Positions 47,286-60,774 of a stretch of DNA of 64,000 nucleotides are shown piece after piece (position 1 is the first letter of the stretch; the number at the start of each line of letters is the position of its first letter). Source of the stretch: Dryococelus australis (Eukaryota; Arthropoda; Insecta; Phasmatodea; Phasmatidae); NCBI GenBank assembly GCA_029891345.1, contig CM057000.1:123241838-123305837 (forward strand), in the 5' to 3' direction. Below the pieces are notes generated by a model. That model searched no databases. It was not told the DNA's origin and was given only the letters and a program-made list of their open reading frames with translations. The position numbers were made by a program, and so were the translations under genes.

Positions 47286-48822
47286 TTACTCATTCATGAA
47301 AGGTTTTCCTGTCTGTTTTGGGTGGTTCTCTATGATTTGGTGACTGGAGTACTTTCTCCCGATGTAGATGGTTGACTTATTTCTTTGATGCACATGTTCA
47401 TCAACAAGTTGTTTTCCCAACTGAACAAGAAAATATCTTCTGTCTATTTCACCTGTCTGACTGTTTCCACTGAATAAAACATTTGCATTTACACCAGCAA
47501 TATCTAGTAAAGCATGAAAAATAGCCATTGGCCATCGAGTGCATTTTCCAATGGACTAATTGTGACACTTCGCATCAAGTGCACACATACCTCCCTTTGT
47601 TTGGTGCTAGTCCATAATGTCTGGTTTCCTGTTGACTCGTCAGTTTCTTGGCTATGTTGTATGGTAGAAATCAGATACACAATTTTTCCTTTGTTAAGGA
47701 ACAAAGGAAATTAATTTGATACTTCCAGAGAAACCTGCACACAAGATGATACACCTCTTCCTTTTGAGTTAACGAATGCTGCAGGTAGTTCACTTTTTTT
47801 TTTTATAGTCCTTACGTAGGTAAGGTTCATTTGGCTTAGCTCATTGGCAAGTTGTGAAATGAACCAATTATCACCAGTAATATTCATGTTACTTCCTTGG
47901 ATGGGCTACTGATGTTGGAACTAACAATTTAAATTTAGATCTGGATTGTTACCCGACAGTACGGCTGCAGTATACTTCAACATTCAAACAGTAGTGCAGC
48001 TTTGAAACTGTTAGGATAAATATTTTTATCTCATACTTCCCGTGTTTTGAGGGGATGTCCATGCGAAAGGAACATCTTCATTGAAAACCTCAAACTTCTC
48101 ATTAATGTTGACATACTGACCTACTAAATAATTGAGCTGACACTGTTCTATTAATATTTTAAACACTCATGATTTGTGAACACGCTTATATCTTATTGTT
48201 TTCTTTGTTCCTGGGTTTTCGCATCATGAAAACGTAAGCAGCGTAGCAGGGAAAATACTCTTGGCATAACTGCACAAAAAATTGGCCTTCTAGTCCCATC
48301 GTTAGCAAATAATGCCTGCAGATCTTTGTTGTTTGATTTGAAAGCTCATTACAGATAGCAGACATATTAGGGCTTTTATTTCAGTAAATTCATTTTCATA
48401 GTGATAATGACAGTTTGTTGATACCTTCAGTTACAAAAATTATTCTTTCGTTAGTACGAAGAACAATTTCTTCTAAGCTCTCATTGGTAAACAAAAGTTC
48501 CTAAAATGCTAATGGGCTTGTTGCTGTTATTCTCTCTCTTATCTGTAATGATCTGTATATATTGTCGTTCATGTTGACCCTGATTTTTTAGACCTTTGAT
48601 TTATTTGTTCGCATTAATGTATTTGAACTTTTTTGACTCGTTACATTCAGTTTTACACTTAATGTTGAATTTGTAATTTCTGATACCAATCACTAAGATT
48701 CTCATTCAGAATGCTCTTGCTTCATAGTCACTCTCCAAACCACTATTTTCATTATCATCACCAATGTTTGGTCTAGAGCTGCCAAAACCTAGTCTTTGTC
48801 CAAACGCTCAGCCATATTGAAG
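47286..48822 (-). pseudogene. piggyBac transposase relic
   Basis: Minus-strand reading starts near 48822 (MAERLDKD, Asp/Glu-rich) and passes EIKALI. It then gives ITGDNWFISQLANEL and LTYVRTIKKK around 47900-47800, VYLISTIQHSQ (47690) and GKCTRWPMAIFHALLDIAGVNANVLF (47540-47460), followed by RRYFLVQLGKQLV. This order is that of piggyBac transposases. The first catalytic Asp (DNWF) is kept. The TKGGVD segment that carries the last one is scrambled by a frameshift near 47570. Many stops are present. TTAA-flanked ends were not located. Confidence 0.85.
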
Positions 48823-49779
48823 AAATCTGTAAACAACATGTAATTAAAAGTTACCTAACAGACACATGGGTCCTGAGGACCCAAACACACTATCTTAAAC
48901 ATTTGAACTTGTATAAACAGCATACCAACCCAAGGTCGACTGAGGGTTAGGAGACTACCTGGATGGCCGAGCCGGTGTAGTCAACCATCACTGTTGCAGA
49001 GAGAAATAAAATTTACGAGTCCAGGACCCCATGTGTGTTGATTACGGGTTAACAAATGTTCTGCAGCTTTAGTGGAATAAAATAGACCACTGAACTACAG
49101 ATGAGTTTTGTCTCTTTGTTCCTAGTGTAGCACAAGTAACATTGTTGACTAATGCAGTGTTTTTTATTTTATTTTATTTTTTTATTATTTTTTTTTTATT
49201 TATTTTTTTTATTCTAAATTTGTAATTGGTGCAAGTCTGAACTTTGTTACTCAAGGCGATGGGATACACATTCAAACAGCTTTCTATGCTAGCCAACTTT
49301 TACTTTACTTTCACTTGGTAGAAGAAATGTCACATGGAATTGTGAGCAGTTCAATAGGTAAACACCAAGCATTCCAGAACTCTCCCCCAACTAGAAGTAC
49401 TGGTTTGGCAAAATGGGTTACAGTACAGGCAGCCAAATAGTCTTTTCTGTTTACCATTGTGTCCCATCAGTGGTCATGTATTGTTTATATTTTTATAGCA
49501 GGGAGCATGCAATAGCATGTACTGCGCAACAGAAATTGTGTTGAAATTTTCACATTAGTGTTAAAAAAAAATTGTAGCACCTCTACGTGTAGCATTTGAA
49601 TGTAAATCACTGGAGTCGGTTAGCAACCACTGGACACTTAAAAAAAATTGCACTTACATAGGAAATTGTGACCATTCAGATTTTGTAATTATCTTTATAA
49701 TATGGGGGTTGGGGCATGTCATGGCAACTATTAAATTTTTCACAAACTGTAATTGGTGCACGTAATAGTATGTGTCGTG
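48823..49779. other. Weak tRNA-like patch and T-rich tract, no gene
   Basis: At 48958-49035, TGGATGGCCGAGCCGGTGTA followed by GAGTCCAGGACCCC about 55 bases later loosely resembles Pol III A and B boxes, so a decayed SINE is possible. A long T-rich, A-interrupted tract lies at 49158-49215. Confidence 0.3.
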
Positions 49780-50110
49780 GGGAAGACAGGCAGTCCTAGT
49801 GCCCGTTGACAATGTTAAATGGCGCAGGGTTGGCCTACGAGCGCAGGGAGCAATGTGAAATCCGTTGTCCGGTGACCGCCGTGCCAGATGGTTGTAACCC
49901 GTGTTGAGTAGCGCTCGTACATCAAAATAGCTGTTCTCTGTGGAAGAATTGTCAGAGAATGTCACAGAGAATTGGTTGAAGCTGTTGGGAATAATGCCCT
50001 GCCATACCGGACAGTCACGAGGTGGGTAGGAGCGTTTCAGCGAGGACGTGTAGCAACCAGTGATCAGCAATGCGCATGTTCGGCATTGGCCATACAACAT
50101 AATTGCCATG
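49780..50110 (+). pseudogene. Mariner-type transposase N-terminal relic
   Basis: Plus frames, with shifts, yield RELVEAVGNNALPYRTVTRW followed by FQRGRVATSDQQ. This is the second helix-turn-helix region of mariner-like transposases. The catalytic domain is absent. An opposite-strand open frame covers the same bases and is a shadow. Confidence 0.65.
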
Positions 50111-50139
50111 ACTTATGTCCCAACCTTTGTATAAATTCA

Positions 50140-50195
50140 ATTTTTTTTTATTTATATATATATGGATATAAATAAATATATATATATATATATAA
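50140..50195. repeat. (TA)n-rich microsatellite
   Basis: An interrupted TATA-rich run directly follows the mariner relic. Confidence 0.8.
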
Positions 50196-51356
50196 AGTAT
50201 TATCACTTTCTATACAATCAGATCTGCTATTAGAGAATTTTCACTTTGGCATTCTGCTTTTAACATACAAGTAAATGTTCAAGTCAATGTGTTTTATTTT
50301 TTCATACAACATAATTTTGTTCAAGGGTGTAGAATATTTATTTTTGGCAACTGCAAACTTAGATTTGAATAATTCAACACTTGGTCCCTTCAAATACAAA
50401 TTTTCATGAGTATGCTCTGGTTTTTCCCCATTGTTTTACTATGATTGCGTTGGAAGTGTCTCTCTCGTAGTTAATATGAAAAAAACACATTACAGTAATA
50501 TATTTGCAACATTGACGGACCTATTTCAGTCATTCTACAATTAAAATTTTAAAAATATACTTAGGATTGACAGTTTAACTACCTGATTTTCACTTAAAGA
50601 ATGCAATACTTGTACTGAGAACTAAAGACGTAAGCAAATTTTAATAAGTGTCATATTAAAATCACGTTTACTTGATATAGAGCAAAACCATGAAAAATTT
50701 CTAATTGCCTGAATTTTGTAATTTTAAAGCGGCTTGTGAATACTAGTGTTTCCTCTCAAACACTTGCTGTGTATTTTACACTCTAACATTATTTTCATGA
50801 ATTTCTAATATGTGCTTATTTCATTTAAATTTCGACCTTTTATTAAAGTGGACTTTCTGAAATTAGAACAAAAATTGTATTTACTGAAACACTTCAGAAA
50901 TTATAGTACACGTTTCTCCCAGCAACGTCATTGTACAATTTTCTGTAATTTGCTTGCTATTATTCTCTCACACTGTTTCTACTGCTGTCTCCGCTATGGG
51001 CGCCACAAACTAAAAAATAGCTCATTCACATTCTCTCTGTAGACCCATTTTAATTCTCTGTCAAGGAATTTCTCTATTATATTCAGTAAATGATTTTGTA
51101 TGGCCATCAAAAATAATTTCTTTTAAATGTTTTAATGTTACATTTAATCAATTTTGATAACTTGCTACACATACAGTAATTTGAAGTTGTTAAATGTTCA
51201 TAATTCCTTTTGTAGACTTTCATCAGTGTTATGAATATTCATTCCTCTTTTCAGTTATAAAATGTGAGTTTTTATTTGTGATACTTAGGTGGCTGTTTTA
51301 TTTTCATTTGTAACATCAGATTATATAAAAACTGTTAATATTTACTATGCTTTACT
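50196..51356. other. AT-rich intergenic DNA, no gene seen
   Basis: Only short AT-driven frames are present. Confidence 0.5.
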
Positions 51357-51657
51357 ATGCATCATTTCATCTTTACATGGTGTAAATGCCTATACCGGTT
51401 TGTGATAGCGAGTACGTTTTACTGGACGATCAGTGATACAGGGTACGAGTGTGTTTCGTGCAAGAAGCCTGGAGTGGTGGGTATTGTGCCCCAACAAGGC
51501 ATGTATAAGTCACGCTGCTGTTCTTGTTTAGTGCGCCATGAAACGTGAGGATAAGCTGTCGCTGGTGCTAAAGCAGGTGTGTACTTATTTTCAGTGCGGT
51601 CGAGTTTGAGGTGAAGCGGTATCAACGTGCTGTGCGGTCAAACTCGTATGCGTCGTG

Positions 51658-51756
51658 ATGGACAGATACATTAAAGTAAGTGTCCGCCAACCTGAAGATT
51701 ATGATGAATTAGACATCGAAGGAAGAGATGATATGGAGGAGAATAAGAGAAAAAAG
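51658..51756 (+). CDS. Candidate host first coding exon, 33 codons, unknown gene
   Basis: An ATG at 51658 opens a frame starting MDRYIKVSVRQPEDYDELDI, strongly acidic then basic (EENKRKK). It stays open to AAAAAG|GTAATG, a plausible donor at 51757. The 250 bases upstream are richer in CpG than the surrounding kilobases, as expected for a promoter or 5' UTR. No continuation exon could be recognised downstream. I do not know the family. It could be a real gene with a long first intron. Confidence 0.4.
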
Positions 51757-53299
51757 GTAATGTAGGTGATAGTTGTTACATTGTTTGTTCTAGAAATTTT
51801 TGTTGCAACATTGAGCAAAGTGCTCAGTAGAAATTAATTTACATAATGTTGCACTGGATATGTTGGCGTAAATAAGTTTTGAGTTCTCGAAAACACTAGA
51901 CAAGTATGGTCGTATGGATGTAACATTAAATGTGTGTGTTGACGTTTAATTTCTTTTGTTTTGTAAAATTTGCTATTCTCGACAGCATAATTTGTTCCTT
52001 CAACTTACATAATTTATTTGAAAACAAGTCTCGTGCATTTTAAAATTTTTTGCAGTGAGCTGTGAATTGCTAATAAATAATGTTGAGGGTATAATTGTGA
52101 CTTGTAGGTATACTGTGTGTCGGCATTAATTATAAGAGATGTATGGTATGTGAGCAAATAACACTTTGGCCTGTAATGTGAAATGTAGCAGCAAACTAGA
52201 TCACCTGTATCTTTTAGCTTTGGGAGGATGGTTTCTTGCATTTTATGGTAAGTACATATCTCAATGTTGTTTTTCCACATACTGTAGTGTAGAATGGGAA
52301 GATAGTTGTTTGTAACAGCATTTTTGTGTTTTAGATGTTCAGGAAATGTGAAGTGTTGGTAGCATTGGTTACTAAAAGTGGTGGCCAGTTGGACCGATCT
52401 TACTTGTACAAGCAAGAGGTAGTGGTATTATATTTATTTTCTTTATATCTTTTTGGGTTTGTAAGTACGCTTCGTGCATATACTAGTATATAGCAGCACT
52501 TTGTTTTCAACCAAATTTCCCACATAGTCGCTTTTGACATTAAAAACTATAAATGATATAACAAAAAATATGAGCACTTTCTTGTTGGTCTTCTTTTGAG
52601 GAGACTTGCACATTCAGCATGTTTACACTTAGTTTGCAGTTAGTGAAATGTGACAAGTTGTCGCTTTTTTCGAGTGGAGTAGTCATATGATAAAGTTTAT
52701 GTGACATTTAGTATAAAAAATGTGTTCAAAATGAAAATTTTTGAAGGAAAATTATACTTTCAAGAAATTGAAAGACAAAATTATTATGATTATGACTTTG
52801 TATAGCTTTCAATGAATTTAATAACACTGTAGAAAAATTAGCTTATTTCAGGCAATATGTAATCTAAATTAAATGTGTCTTATTGAGATGGAAAATATAC
52901 AGCCTTTTACTATCAATTAACAGAAGTTTTTACAAAATGCAATACACAGCCAGATTTAAACCAAATATTTTCAAAACAGACTAACCTTGACACAAATTCA
53001 CAAGATCATTAATAACAGTTTCAGAATATTTGTACACTAGCTACGTTCTTAAAAATCTAATATGTACACAACTGCATTTCGTCAATAAGTTTGTATTTTA
53101 AGTTTGCATATAGCTCATTTTTGGCTATTTATTATTCATAGGCCTTTCTCGTTCATTATTTTTAGGCTTTAATTAACAATTGATAATTAAATTTTAGTTT
53201 ATTGTTAACCAATATTTTTTTAAGCATTCATTGCACATTTTCACAGTGATGGGTTTATAAACTAAGTGTGCCATCACTTAAAAATTGCACAAAATATTA
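51757..53299. other. AT-rich, possibly intronic
   Basis: If the exon at 51658-51756 is real, this is intron. No other feature was recognised; the minus frame 52014-52415 has no motif. Confidence 0.35.
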
Positions 53300-54840
53300 A
53301 TTAAATATCCCGTGTATTCTTGATGTCAAAAACTGAAGATAGTGATAAGGATGAAGGAACTTTACACTGTCGTAGGTTTTTATCCTTCAAATAATAAGGT
53401 TCTTTATACTGACGCCGTCGGGTGAAACACAAGACGAACTGTGACACAATAAACTTATGGTAGAGGGGCACCAACTGTGTTTCCCAGTCGCCCCACTTTT
53501 GAGACTCAATATTCTCAGGGATGTTGTGGGTTTTGTGTGTCCGTCTCGCCCGAGCGTACTTACAAAACACTTTGCATTACTAAACTTTTATCACTTGCAA
53601 AATTGGGCGAGAGATGGCTGCCACTACAAAGGAAAGACTTGGAGCACATGAAAACTCGGACGTGTCTAGCTAACTCCATTCGGGTGCTCCCCAGCCCGCC
53701 ATTAATCTAGTGCACTCCTAGGGGGATGACTTCTCTGTGGTGTTGGAAAACACAATCTTCACAAGGGAAGGGGTCAACAGCCGCTAGGGTGGACTGGCGA
53801 TTTTCCCTGAAGATAGGGCACAGAGAATTACAAAATGAAACAAATGAACAAACACGTGTGATTATTTAGCATCACTAACGCGGACTCGTCAGGGCTCGTC
53901 TTGCTGCACGTGGTTAGTGAGGTGACGGCCTATACACATAGCTGGCTAGGACGGAAATAATATCACCGTACTCTTGACATAAATTAAATAAGTACCCTTG
54001 AAATATGATAGGACATGACATGAGTGGTCACAATAAACACACAGATGCTTGAAAGCAAATTTAGATGGCGCGGATGCCGCTGGATATGCTTCATAGTGGA
54101 TCACGCAGTGCAGATGAATTTTCAACTTTCCTTCTTAAAAACGGCAAATTCTGTCCAGATAAACTATTATTGTCTGGTGAAAAATTATTCTTTTGTAGAT
54201 TGAATTGGTTTTGAACTGGTAACATGCCAGATGGCAAGAAAATCAAACATTGAAATGACAGCGTGGTCAGACTTGCAAAGCATCAATTACATTAAAATTT
54301 CACGGAACCCTGAAATAAATTACGGCGCACATGATTTTACACCAATATACCCTCAAAGTGCATGGATGGCGCGGACATTGACTCGGCGGCTATAAACCAC
54401 GTGGTCGCGAGTGATGTGGCCGTAAAACAATTAAATATGAAAATTACCCTGAAATACATACGTGAAAATAAAGTCCTTAAAATTGCATGTAGCAATGATA
54501 CAGAAATTACAATGAAACATCTTTAACATAGGCGGATGGCGCCTGATTCAAGTTACCTGGGCCGAATGGCCTCTCCGACATCTTTCTCCTCCTCCTCAAT
54601 TAAGTTCAAAAAGCCACAAGAGCACAAATTATTAGGTTAAGCGGAAGCATAATGCTGGGGAATGTCTGGCAAAACGTTCACGAAGCAAAGGTTAACCGGT
54701 ATGCTAAAGTGAAACTATTGAAATCTACATCAGTGCAAAAAGTTTGTAGTGCGTACGTGACAGCGTCTTACCTCGCCAGCTCTCCTTGACGGACTGCCCA
54801 GAGGCAGGGGTCACGTGGACCTACCATGGCGGAAGTGCTA
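53300..54840. repeat. Unclassified GC-richer repeat-like block
   Basis: The base composition changes abruptly from the AT-rich flanks. The phrase GATGGCGC(G/C) recurs at 54065, 54363 and 54535, two of these followed by GGA. The block ends near CTACCATGGCGG at 54826. No long ORF, RT or transposase motif and no terminal repeat pair were found. It may be an LTR element's non-coding part or a large non-autonomous transposon. Confidence 0.35.
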
Positions 54841-55308
54841 TGCACACAAACATAAGTGCTATGCATGCCAAGTAAAACTTTAATATTAAAAAATATATGG
54901 GACATAAGTAATTTAAATATTAATTTATATTTTAGATTTTTCTTATTAATTTTCTGTATTCTTTAAATGTCTTTATGGCGACATTCACGCCGGAATAATA
55001 ATGTTCTTAATCTTCGTGCAGCGTGCATTTTGAATTCATAACCAAACATTTTGCGATATTATAAAACATACATTTTTAACATATAGACTCTTGAAAACCC
55101 TGAAAATAAACAAGAGACATAATTTTACACTTTAAATAGATATTCCGTTTTGGGAAAGTTCAAATTGAAGCCTCTTTGGCACTTGCATGCCCATGTGTCA
55201 CGTGAGTGGTGAGCGCCGTCATGGGCTTAACGCTGCTGGCTGTTAAACGGCATCAATACAATGGGAATTTACCTTCATTGGTAAACTAGTGAGGAAGTTT
55301 TCATGGTG

Positions 55309-55364
<56 letters not shown>

Positions 55365-58300
55365 TATAAAAGATATTTCATGCAGGTTAACTAACTATAT
55401 CTTAGTTTGGCAAAAAAAAAATGGTATTTGGCAACGTGTTACTACTGGAGTGGGTTAAAATAATTGAAGTACTTGTAGGACCCTGTTGTAGTTTTTTATA
55501 CCAATTACTGTGTGTTTGTTAAACATTAATGTATTACTACTATTGTCATTTATTCGTACTCTTTACTTAATGAATTGGGACTCCTGGCAAAATTGGTAGG
55601 AAAATGGTGTGAGCACACATTGTAAATCATATTTATATACAATGACAATTTTTTTTAAACACCTATTATCTAAGTCGTGTAGTTGACATTTCTGGAACCA
55701 TTGTTAGCAGTTATAAAAGAAAAAAGATTGATAAGTTTCTAGTTGGAGGGACATTAATTGAATACAGCATTTGCTTACGTGTGTCTGTCCTTTTGAGATC
55801 TAAAATATAACATCAAAATGTTTTTAAACCATGTTGTTGAAAGTAATAAATCACACATATACTGTCTGTCATTTTTCTCTTTAAGACATGTTTTTTAAAC
55901 ATTGGGCCGTAACTGTCTAAAAGATTTGAAATTAATTATATCTATACAATTTTGTTTATGTAAATACATTCTTAGGGTTGGAATGTGGAGATATATGCCC
56001 ACAAATGCAATAAACTCTTTAAATCTTAATTAAAACAAGCCTTGCTTGCTACCCATTTAGTAGAAATCTTCACTAATTTTCAATTTAGAGAGGTCAGTCT
56101 ATGAATAAATAAAGTGGACTAACACTCAACATGGCTGAGCATACAAAACTAGTCACCTAGTGCCAATTTTGCTTTGTTTCTATTGTTATTTGTAACCAAA
56201 TTCATCTCTACAGTCTTTGGTAGTAGTGTGTTGAGTCTTAGCGCACTAGTTCAAGTTTGCAATACACTTTCAATTTTCACCTTGTGCTACAATGTAGCAC
56301 AAAAAGGTGTAATTTTAAGCAAATGTGGTACTTTTTTTTTTTTTTTTTTTTTGTAATATTATAATTTGTAAGAGTTTTAGCGTGTCTTCCCAGTGGTGGA
56401 TTTTAAGTAATAAAGATTGGTAACATATGTTTTTTGTTTCAGGATTATTCCATTTTTGATGTACTGTAGGCTGTAATACCAGCTTGCAGGAAAGATGTGC
56501 AGATAAGATATGTCAGCTTATTGTGGATGGCTCCACATCAGTCCAAACATCTATAAATCTTTCCAACAGTCAAATTTTTGTAACAGTATGGTTCAGCATT
56601 CTTGTATTTACAGGTGCAACTAATTTATCAAGTTTCTGCTATTTTTTTAATGGTATGTAATGTTCGTTCTGAAAGGTTATACAATTTACATTTGGAGATG
56701 TCAAAACATTTCTTAAAAAAAAAACAGTGGGTTTGTAATTATTTTTTAAGTTTACCAATAATGTACCGTGGTGAACATGCAAATTGGACCTGTTTGTTTT
56801 AGACCAATCTTCCATTTGTCGTATTCCATTTGTCTCCACGCTGTTAAGGTTACATAATTGTTTTTGCCAGTGTAGCTTAAAAATTATATTTATGAAAAAA
56901 TGTTTGCATTCATTGGTTGTCCTGAATTCCAGTTAATGTTTCTGTTCAAAGTAAACTCATTGGCTGTAGCATCATGTTCACAAAGTAACATATTAGCTGT
57001 ATCAGCAGAAAAATATATCGTTTACATTTTTTATATTAATTTAAATTTCGTATATGTTAATGGTCTGCTAAGGGTGCTATAAAATTGATGTTCATTCCGT
57101 TGTATTAAAGGAGAATATGTGAATGATAAAAAATAATAGTGTACTTTTTTCTTGTTGTGAAACAAACAAAAAGTTGAAAAAACCAAATAAGAAAAAATGA
57201 TATTTTCTTCTAACTTTACCCAGTCTTCTGCAGTAGCAGTCTGGTAGTTCGAAAGTTGGCTCATATCAAACATTTATTCTAACTTTTTCTCAAAATGGTG
57301 CTTTCCTATCCATATGAAGTGCAGAAAAAGCGAAAATGTGGACTTAACATGCAAATTTTCATGGCGTTGGCACACAAAATACTCTCGCGCAATGAAATTC
57401 TTTTTATTCTGCTGGTAACAAGATTTGGTTTCGCGGTGATGTGGAAATGACTCATCAGTTTGTGCAATTATATCAAATAAAAGGAAGTAATGACATCACA
57501 GCAAGAGTGCGTGTTAGCTGGGTATTGAAGTTAAGGTAAGTCTATTGTGAAACTTACAATGCATATTATTGATCCCGGGGTAGTGGTCGTGATACAGAAA
57601 AACACGGCGGCATGTAGCTGCTGTAGTAGCTAGCTCGTTAGTGCCTGTCGTGTTCTTTTGGGTGTAGTCCAGGGATTCAACATATTTTTATGGCAGATAA
57701 TGAGTGACTGAAGTGAGCAGGGGATTGTAGACAGGCATGACTAGACAAGAATTTGTAGCATTTAAAAACCCCAAATTTAGCATTTTAAATTTAAAATTTA
57801 GCATTCTGGATCATTTTTGTAATACAACTGTAGCTTGTTATTGCATTTAGCATTGTATGCCTACAAAAATTTTATTTGATAGTCAAAACTGCTTGAATTC
57901 TTAAACTATGTAATAAAATCTGTTTGTTTCATTAATTTAACAGTAGTATCAACACACACGAAAACTTGTAAAAACAGAAGTATTATTATTCCAATGAACC
58001 TTTAGCACAAGAATTATGTAGTACCTGTACCATATGTTCTGGGTCAGGAACACATTCCCTATACTTACTCATCTGATAATACTTGACATGCTCACTGACA
58101 GGACTATACTAATGTGTACCGTGTATGCTGTATATTTACAAACAGAAATAGCATTAAGAATTTTTTATCCCATATTCACGGTCGTGTACTTTATTTATAA
58201 AACAAGTATGAAACTATATGAAGGTATTAAAATGTTTGTTAAATTAAGCGGCTAATAAATTTATTGGTTATTTGTTTAACCACTTCAACAGTAAGTAGTT

Positions 58301-59639
58301 AAAAACGTGTTTTGGTACTAGCATGTCGAGTTTAAATAGCTTAACTAGTTGTCATCACAACAAAATGTGATTTGTAGCCGTTATAGCAAGGAAAAGAATA
58401 TTTTAGCAATTATAGTGTTTACCTATTACTGTCATCTCACATCCAGGCATTACCTAAGTTAATTGCCTGGCCAGTAGGGTTGTGCTACATCTGGTAATTG
58501 GTATATGTTGCATATTGTATTGGATTTTCTGACATGTGTTTTTATAACTTTTATATTAACGTTGTTTTGTGAAGGCCCACTTTTTACTTAAAATTTTTGC
58601 AGGTTGCATCATTGCTATTTAGGCTTATCATTTTATCTAAGAGAACTTACATCATAATGTAGACCTAGTACGTGAGCAATATTTTCAATAACATGTCAGT
58701 TGTCAGCAGTGAAACCCTTTACAAGTGCGCTGCCCTGAACGTTCGTGAGGAGAGGTAGGGTGAAAGCAGGATGTTGATATATGGGAGTAGAAGGCAGCTT
58801 GCTCATGCAAATACGTAATGGTAATGTAGCCAGAAACGCTAGTGAAACGTGTGATCAGTGATTGCTTAGTTATACCCACAGTTATGCAACTATGTGATGT
58901 AAGGTTGTCTCCGAGAAGCTAGGAGGATCAACAGCTGTCATAATGAACACATTTCTCAATGTCTGTCTTATGCGATTACTGGGGATTTCTAGGTGCCTTT
59001 TGTAATCGCACAGGAATATGTATTTGTCAATTTAATCTAGTCAACAAGATTGACTACATATGTAATTATTTGTAAACTTTTTTACTTTGGGCCATCACAA
59101 ACTCGTGTGCACCATTTTGTTTGTTTACATCTCAGAGGTATTTTGAGGAGACAACTTTTAAGATCAGATAAGATGTTCTGACTCTTCATCTAAATACATT
59201 CATCCTGCATTTATGTAATTACTATATTCTACAAACTCTCAGTATTTTACAATTCATATTTACGTTAAAACTGAAACTGGTTTAGTATGAAAAGTAATTC
59301 TTTGAGAACTCTTATAATGTTAGGTATATTTCTGTAAAATCACTATTTATATTATAGCAGACATTTTTTGAACATAGGATCACTTCAAGTTCCTAAGAGT
59401 CATTTTTCCAGAAATGTGAATGCGCTATAATGCATTATTGATTGGCTTATTAGAGTGTTTTACTGAGGTTTTAGTGATATTTTGGGTGACCTTAGAGGTA
59501 TTTAAAAATTACATTAGATCAGGAGGACATTGGTAATAGGTAGGCTTAAATATGTTCCGCAAACTGAAAACAGTTGGCGGATTAATTTCCGTTATGCATA
59601 CTGCTGTTGGTTAAGATTGTTGCTGTCTGTAAGGGAATT
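54841..59639. other. AT-rich intergenic or intronic DNA, no gene recognised
   Basis: Contains a (TA)n microsatellite at 55311-55362, T runs at 56332-56352 and scattered short ORFs without motif. Nothing else was recognised. Confidence 0.5.
55311..55362. repeat. (TA)n microsatellite, about 26 units
   Basis: An uninterrupted TA dinucleotide run. Confidence 0.95.
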
Positions 59640-59651
59640 TTTTTTTTACAG

Positions 59652-59930
59652 AGAACTTCTACCAGTGGAGAGAGCAATTGATGCAAGCAACATTCCATAT
59701 CTTGAAACCACAAGAAGTTGGGGGCAAAACTTAAAAATTATGAAGATGATCTGGGGGAAGCTTTAAGGAACCTGCTTTCTCTAACTATGACAAACAGGTC
59801 AATTTTGAAGAGGAAAATTGTGAGAAAGATTATTTATGGGTTGGTTTAGACAGAATAGAAAAATCCAGAGAAAATAACGAAGTTTTGCAGCGGAAGTTTG
59901 CTCCTCGTGGAAGATTGTGTTGACACACAG
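59652..59930 (+). pseudogene. Decayed coding-like stretch of unknown family
   Basis: A polypyrimidine tract and ACAG precede 59652. The following 280 bases read as protein-like sequence if the frame is changed about twice: PVERAIDASNIPYLETTRSW, then NYEDDLGEALRNLL, then NYDKQVNFEEENCEKDYLW and RIEKSRENNEVLQ. The composition is acidic and charged, unlike AT-driven shadows. I do not recognise the family. It could be a decayed host exon or transposon piece. Confidence 0.25.
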
Positions 59931-60622
59931 TTTGGACTTGGTAGTTGTTGTGAAGGTTACTTACATAATGAAGTGTGGAAGGAGGTATTCAAAAGCATAA
60001 ATAATTTCAAAATACAGTCCTGTCTCAATTGACTTATATTACATGCCCGCTGTCCCCCTTCTCTCTGTTTCCGTAACTGTACTGTCTGGGAGTAAGTGTG
60101 CGTGCTCACAATTCCATGATGACTGCGGTGTTTTGCTTGTGGCCAGCATATTTGCAGTTTCCAGTCAGTATAGTCCATTCACGGTTTCTTTGGATGTTTC
60201 GGGACAAACCTTTGAATAATCACTCTAGCAGTAATATGGCAACCAGTTTTTTGTATAACTTGTATACCACAAATATATAGCACTGTGATTAACTTTAAAG
60301 TACTATAATAAATGAAACTTTATCTTCTATTAACTTGTAATATTTATTTTGTATCAAATATGAATTAAAAAATACTGAGATCAGCGATTTGTTGTGATGG
60401 TGAGGCAGTTACAAATCCAAAGTTGGTAGAAGTGGCTACTGATGACGGCGACTAGGGATGGGCAAAAGCGTTATTTTCGTGTAACAGGTTACAACGTTCT
60501 AGTTCCGAGTAGTAACATGTTCTGGTAATGCGTTATTTTTGTAACCGGTTACCCTGAAATAGTTAAGTGAAACTGTCCTGCGCATGCACAGTGCTAGGAG
60601 TATGAAGGGGAACTGACAGTTT

Positions 60623-60645
60623 CCCCCCCCCCCCCCCCCCCCCCC
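60623..60645. repeat. Poly-C run of 23 bases
   Basis: A homopolymer of C on +, G on the coding strand of the BED finger fragment. Its length is prone to sequencing error. Confidence 0.9.
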
Positions 60646-60649
60646 TTCA

Positions 60650-60774
60650 AAATTTTTGAAGGTATGTTTATAACACATTATTTGACCACAAACATCACAT
60701 TGTGCATACTTTTTTACCTCATCTGTCCCAGAAAAGTATGACCAGGGATAACTTGTTTTGTGTCTTTTGCTCAT
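60650..60774 (-). pseudogene. BED-type zinc finger start of a hAT transposase
   Basis: Minus frame 60499-60921 contains, from an internal Met at 60774, MSKRHKTSYPWSYFSG and then CDVCGQIMCYKHT. This has the Trp/Tyr-Phe and Cys-x2-Cys layout of a BED finger, the DNA-binding domain of hAT transposases. The frame then runs into a poly-Gly stretch encoded by a 23-C run and loses homology. The catalytic part is absent. Confidence 0.6.

Noticed and set aside
49654-50109. 151-codon minus-strand frame
   Set aside because: It is the opposite strand of a mariner N-terminal relic whose conserved helix-turn-helix motifs lie on plus.
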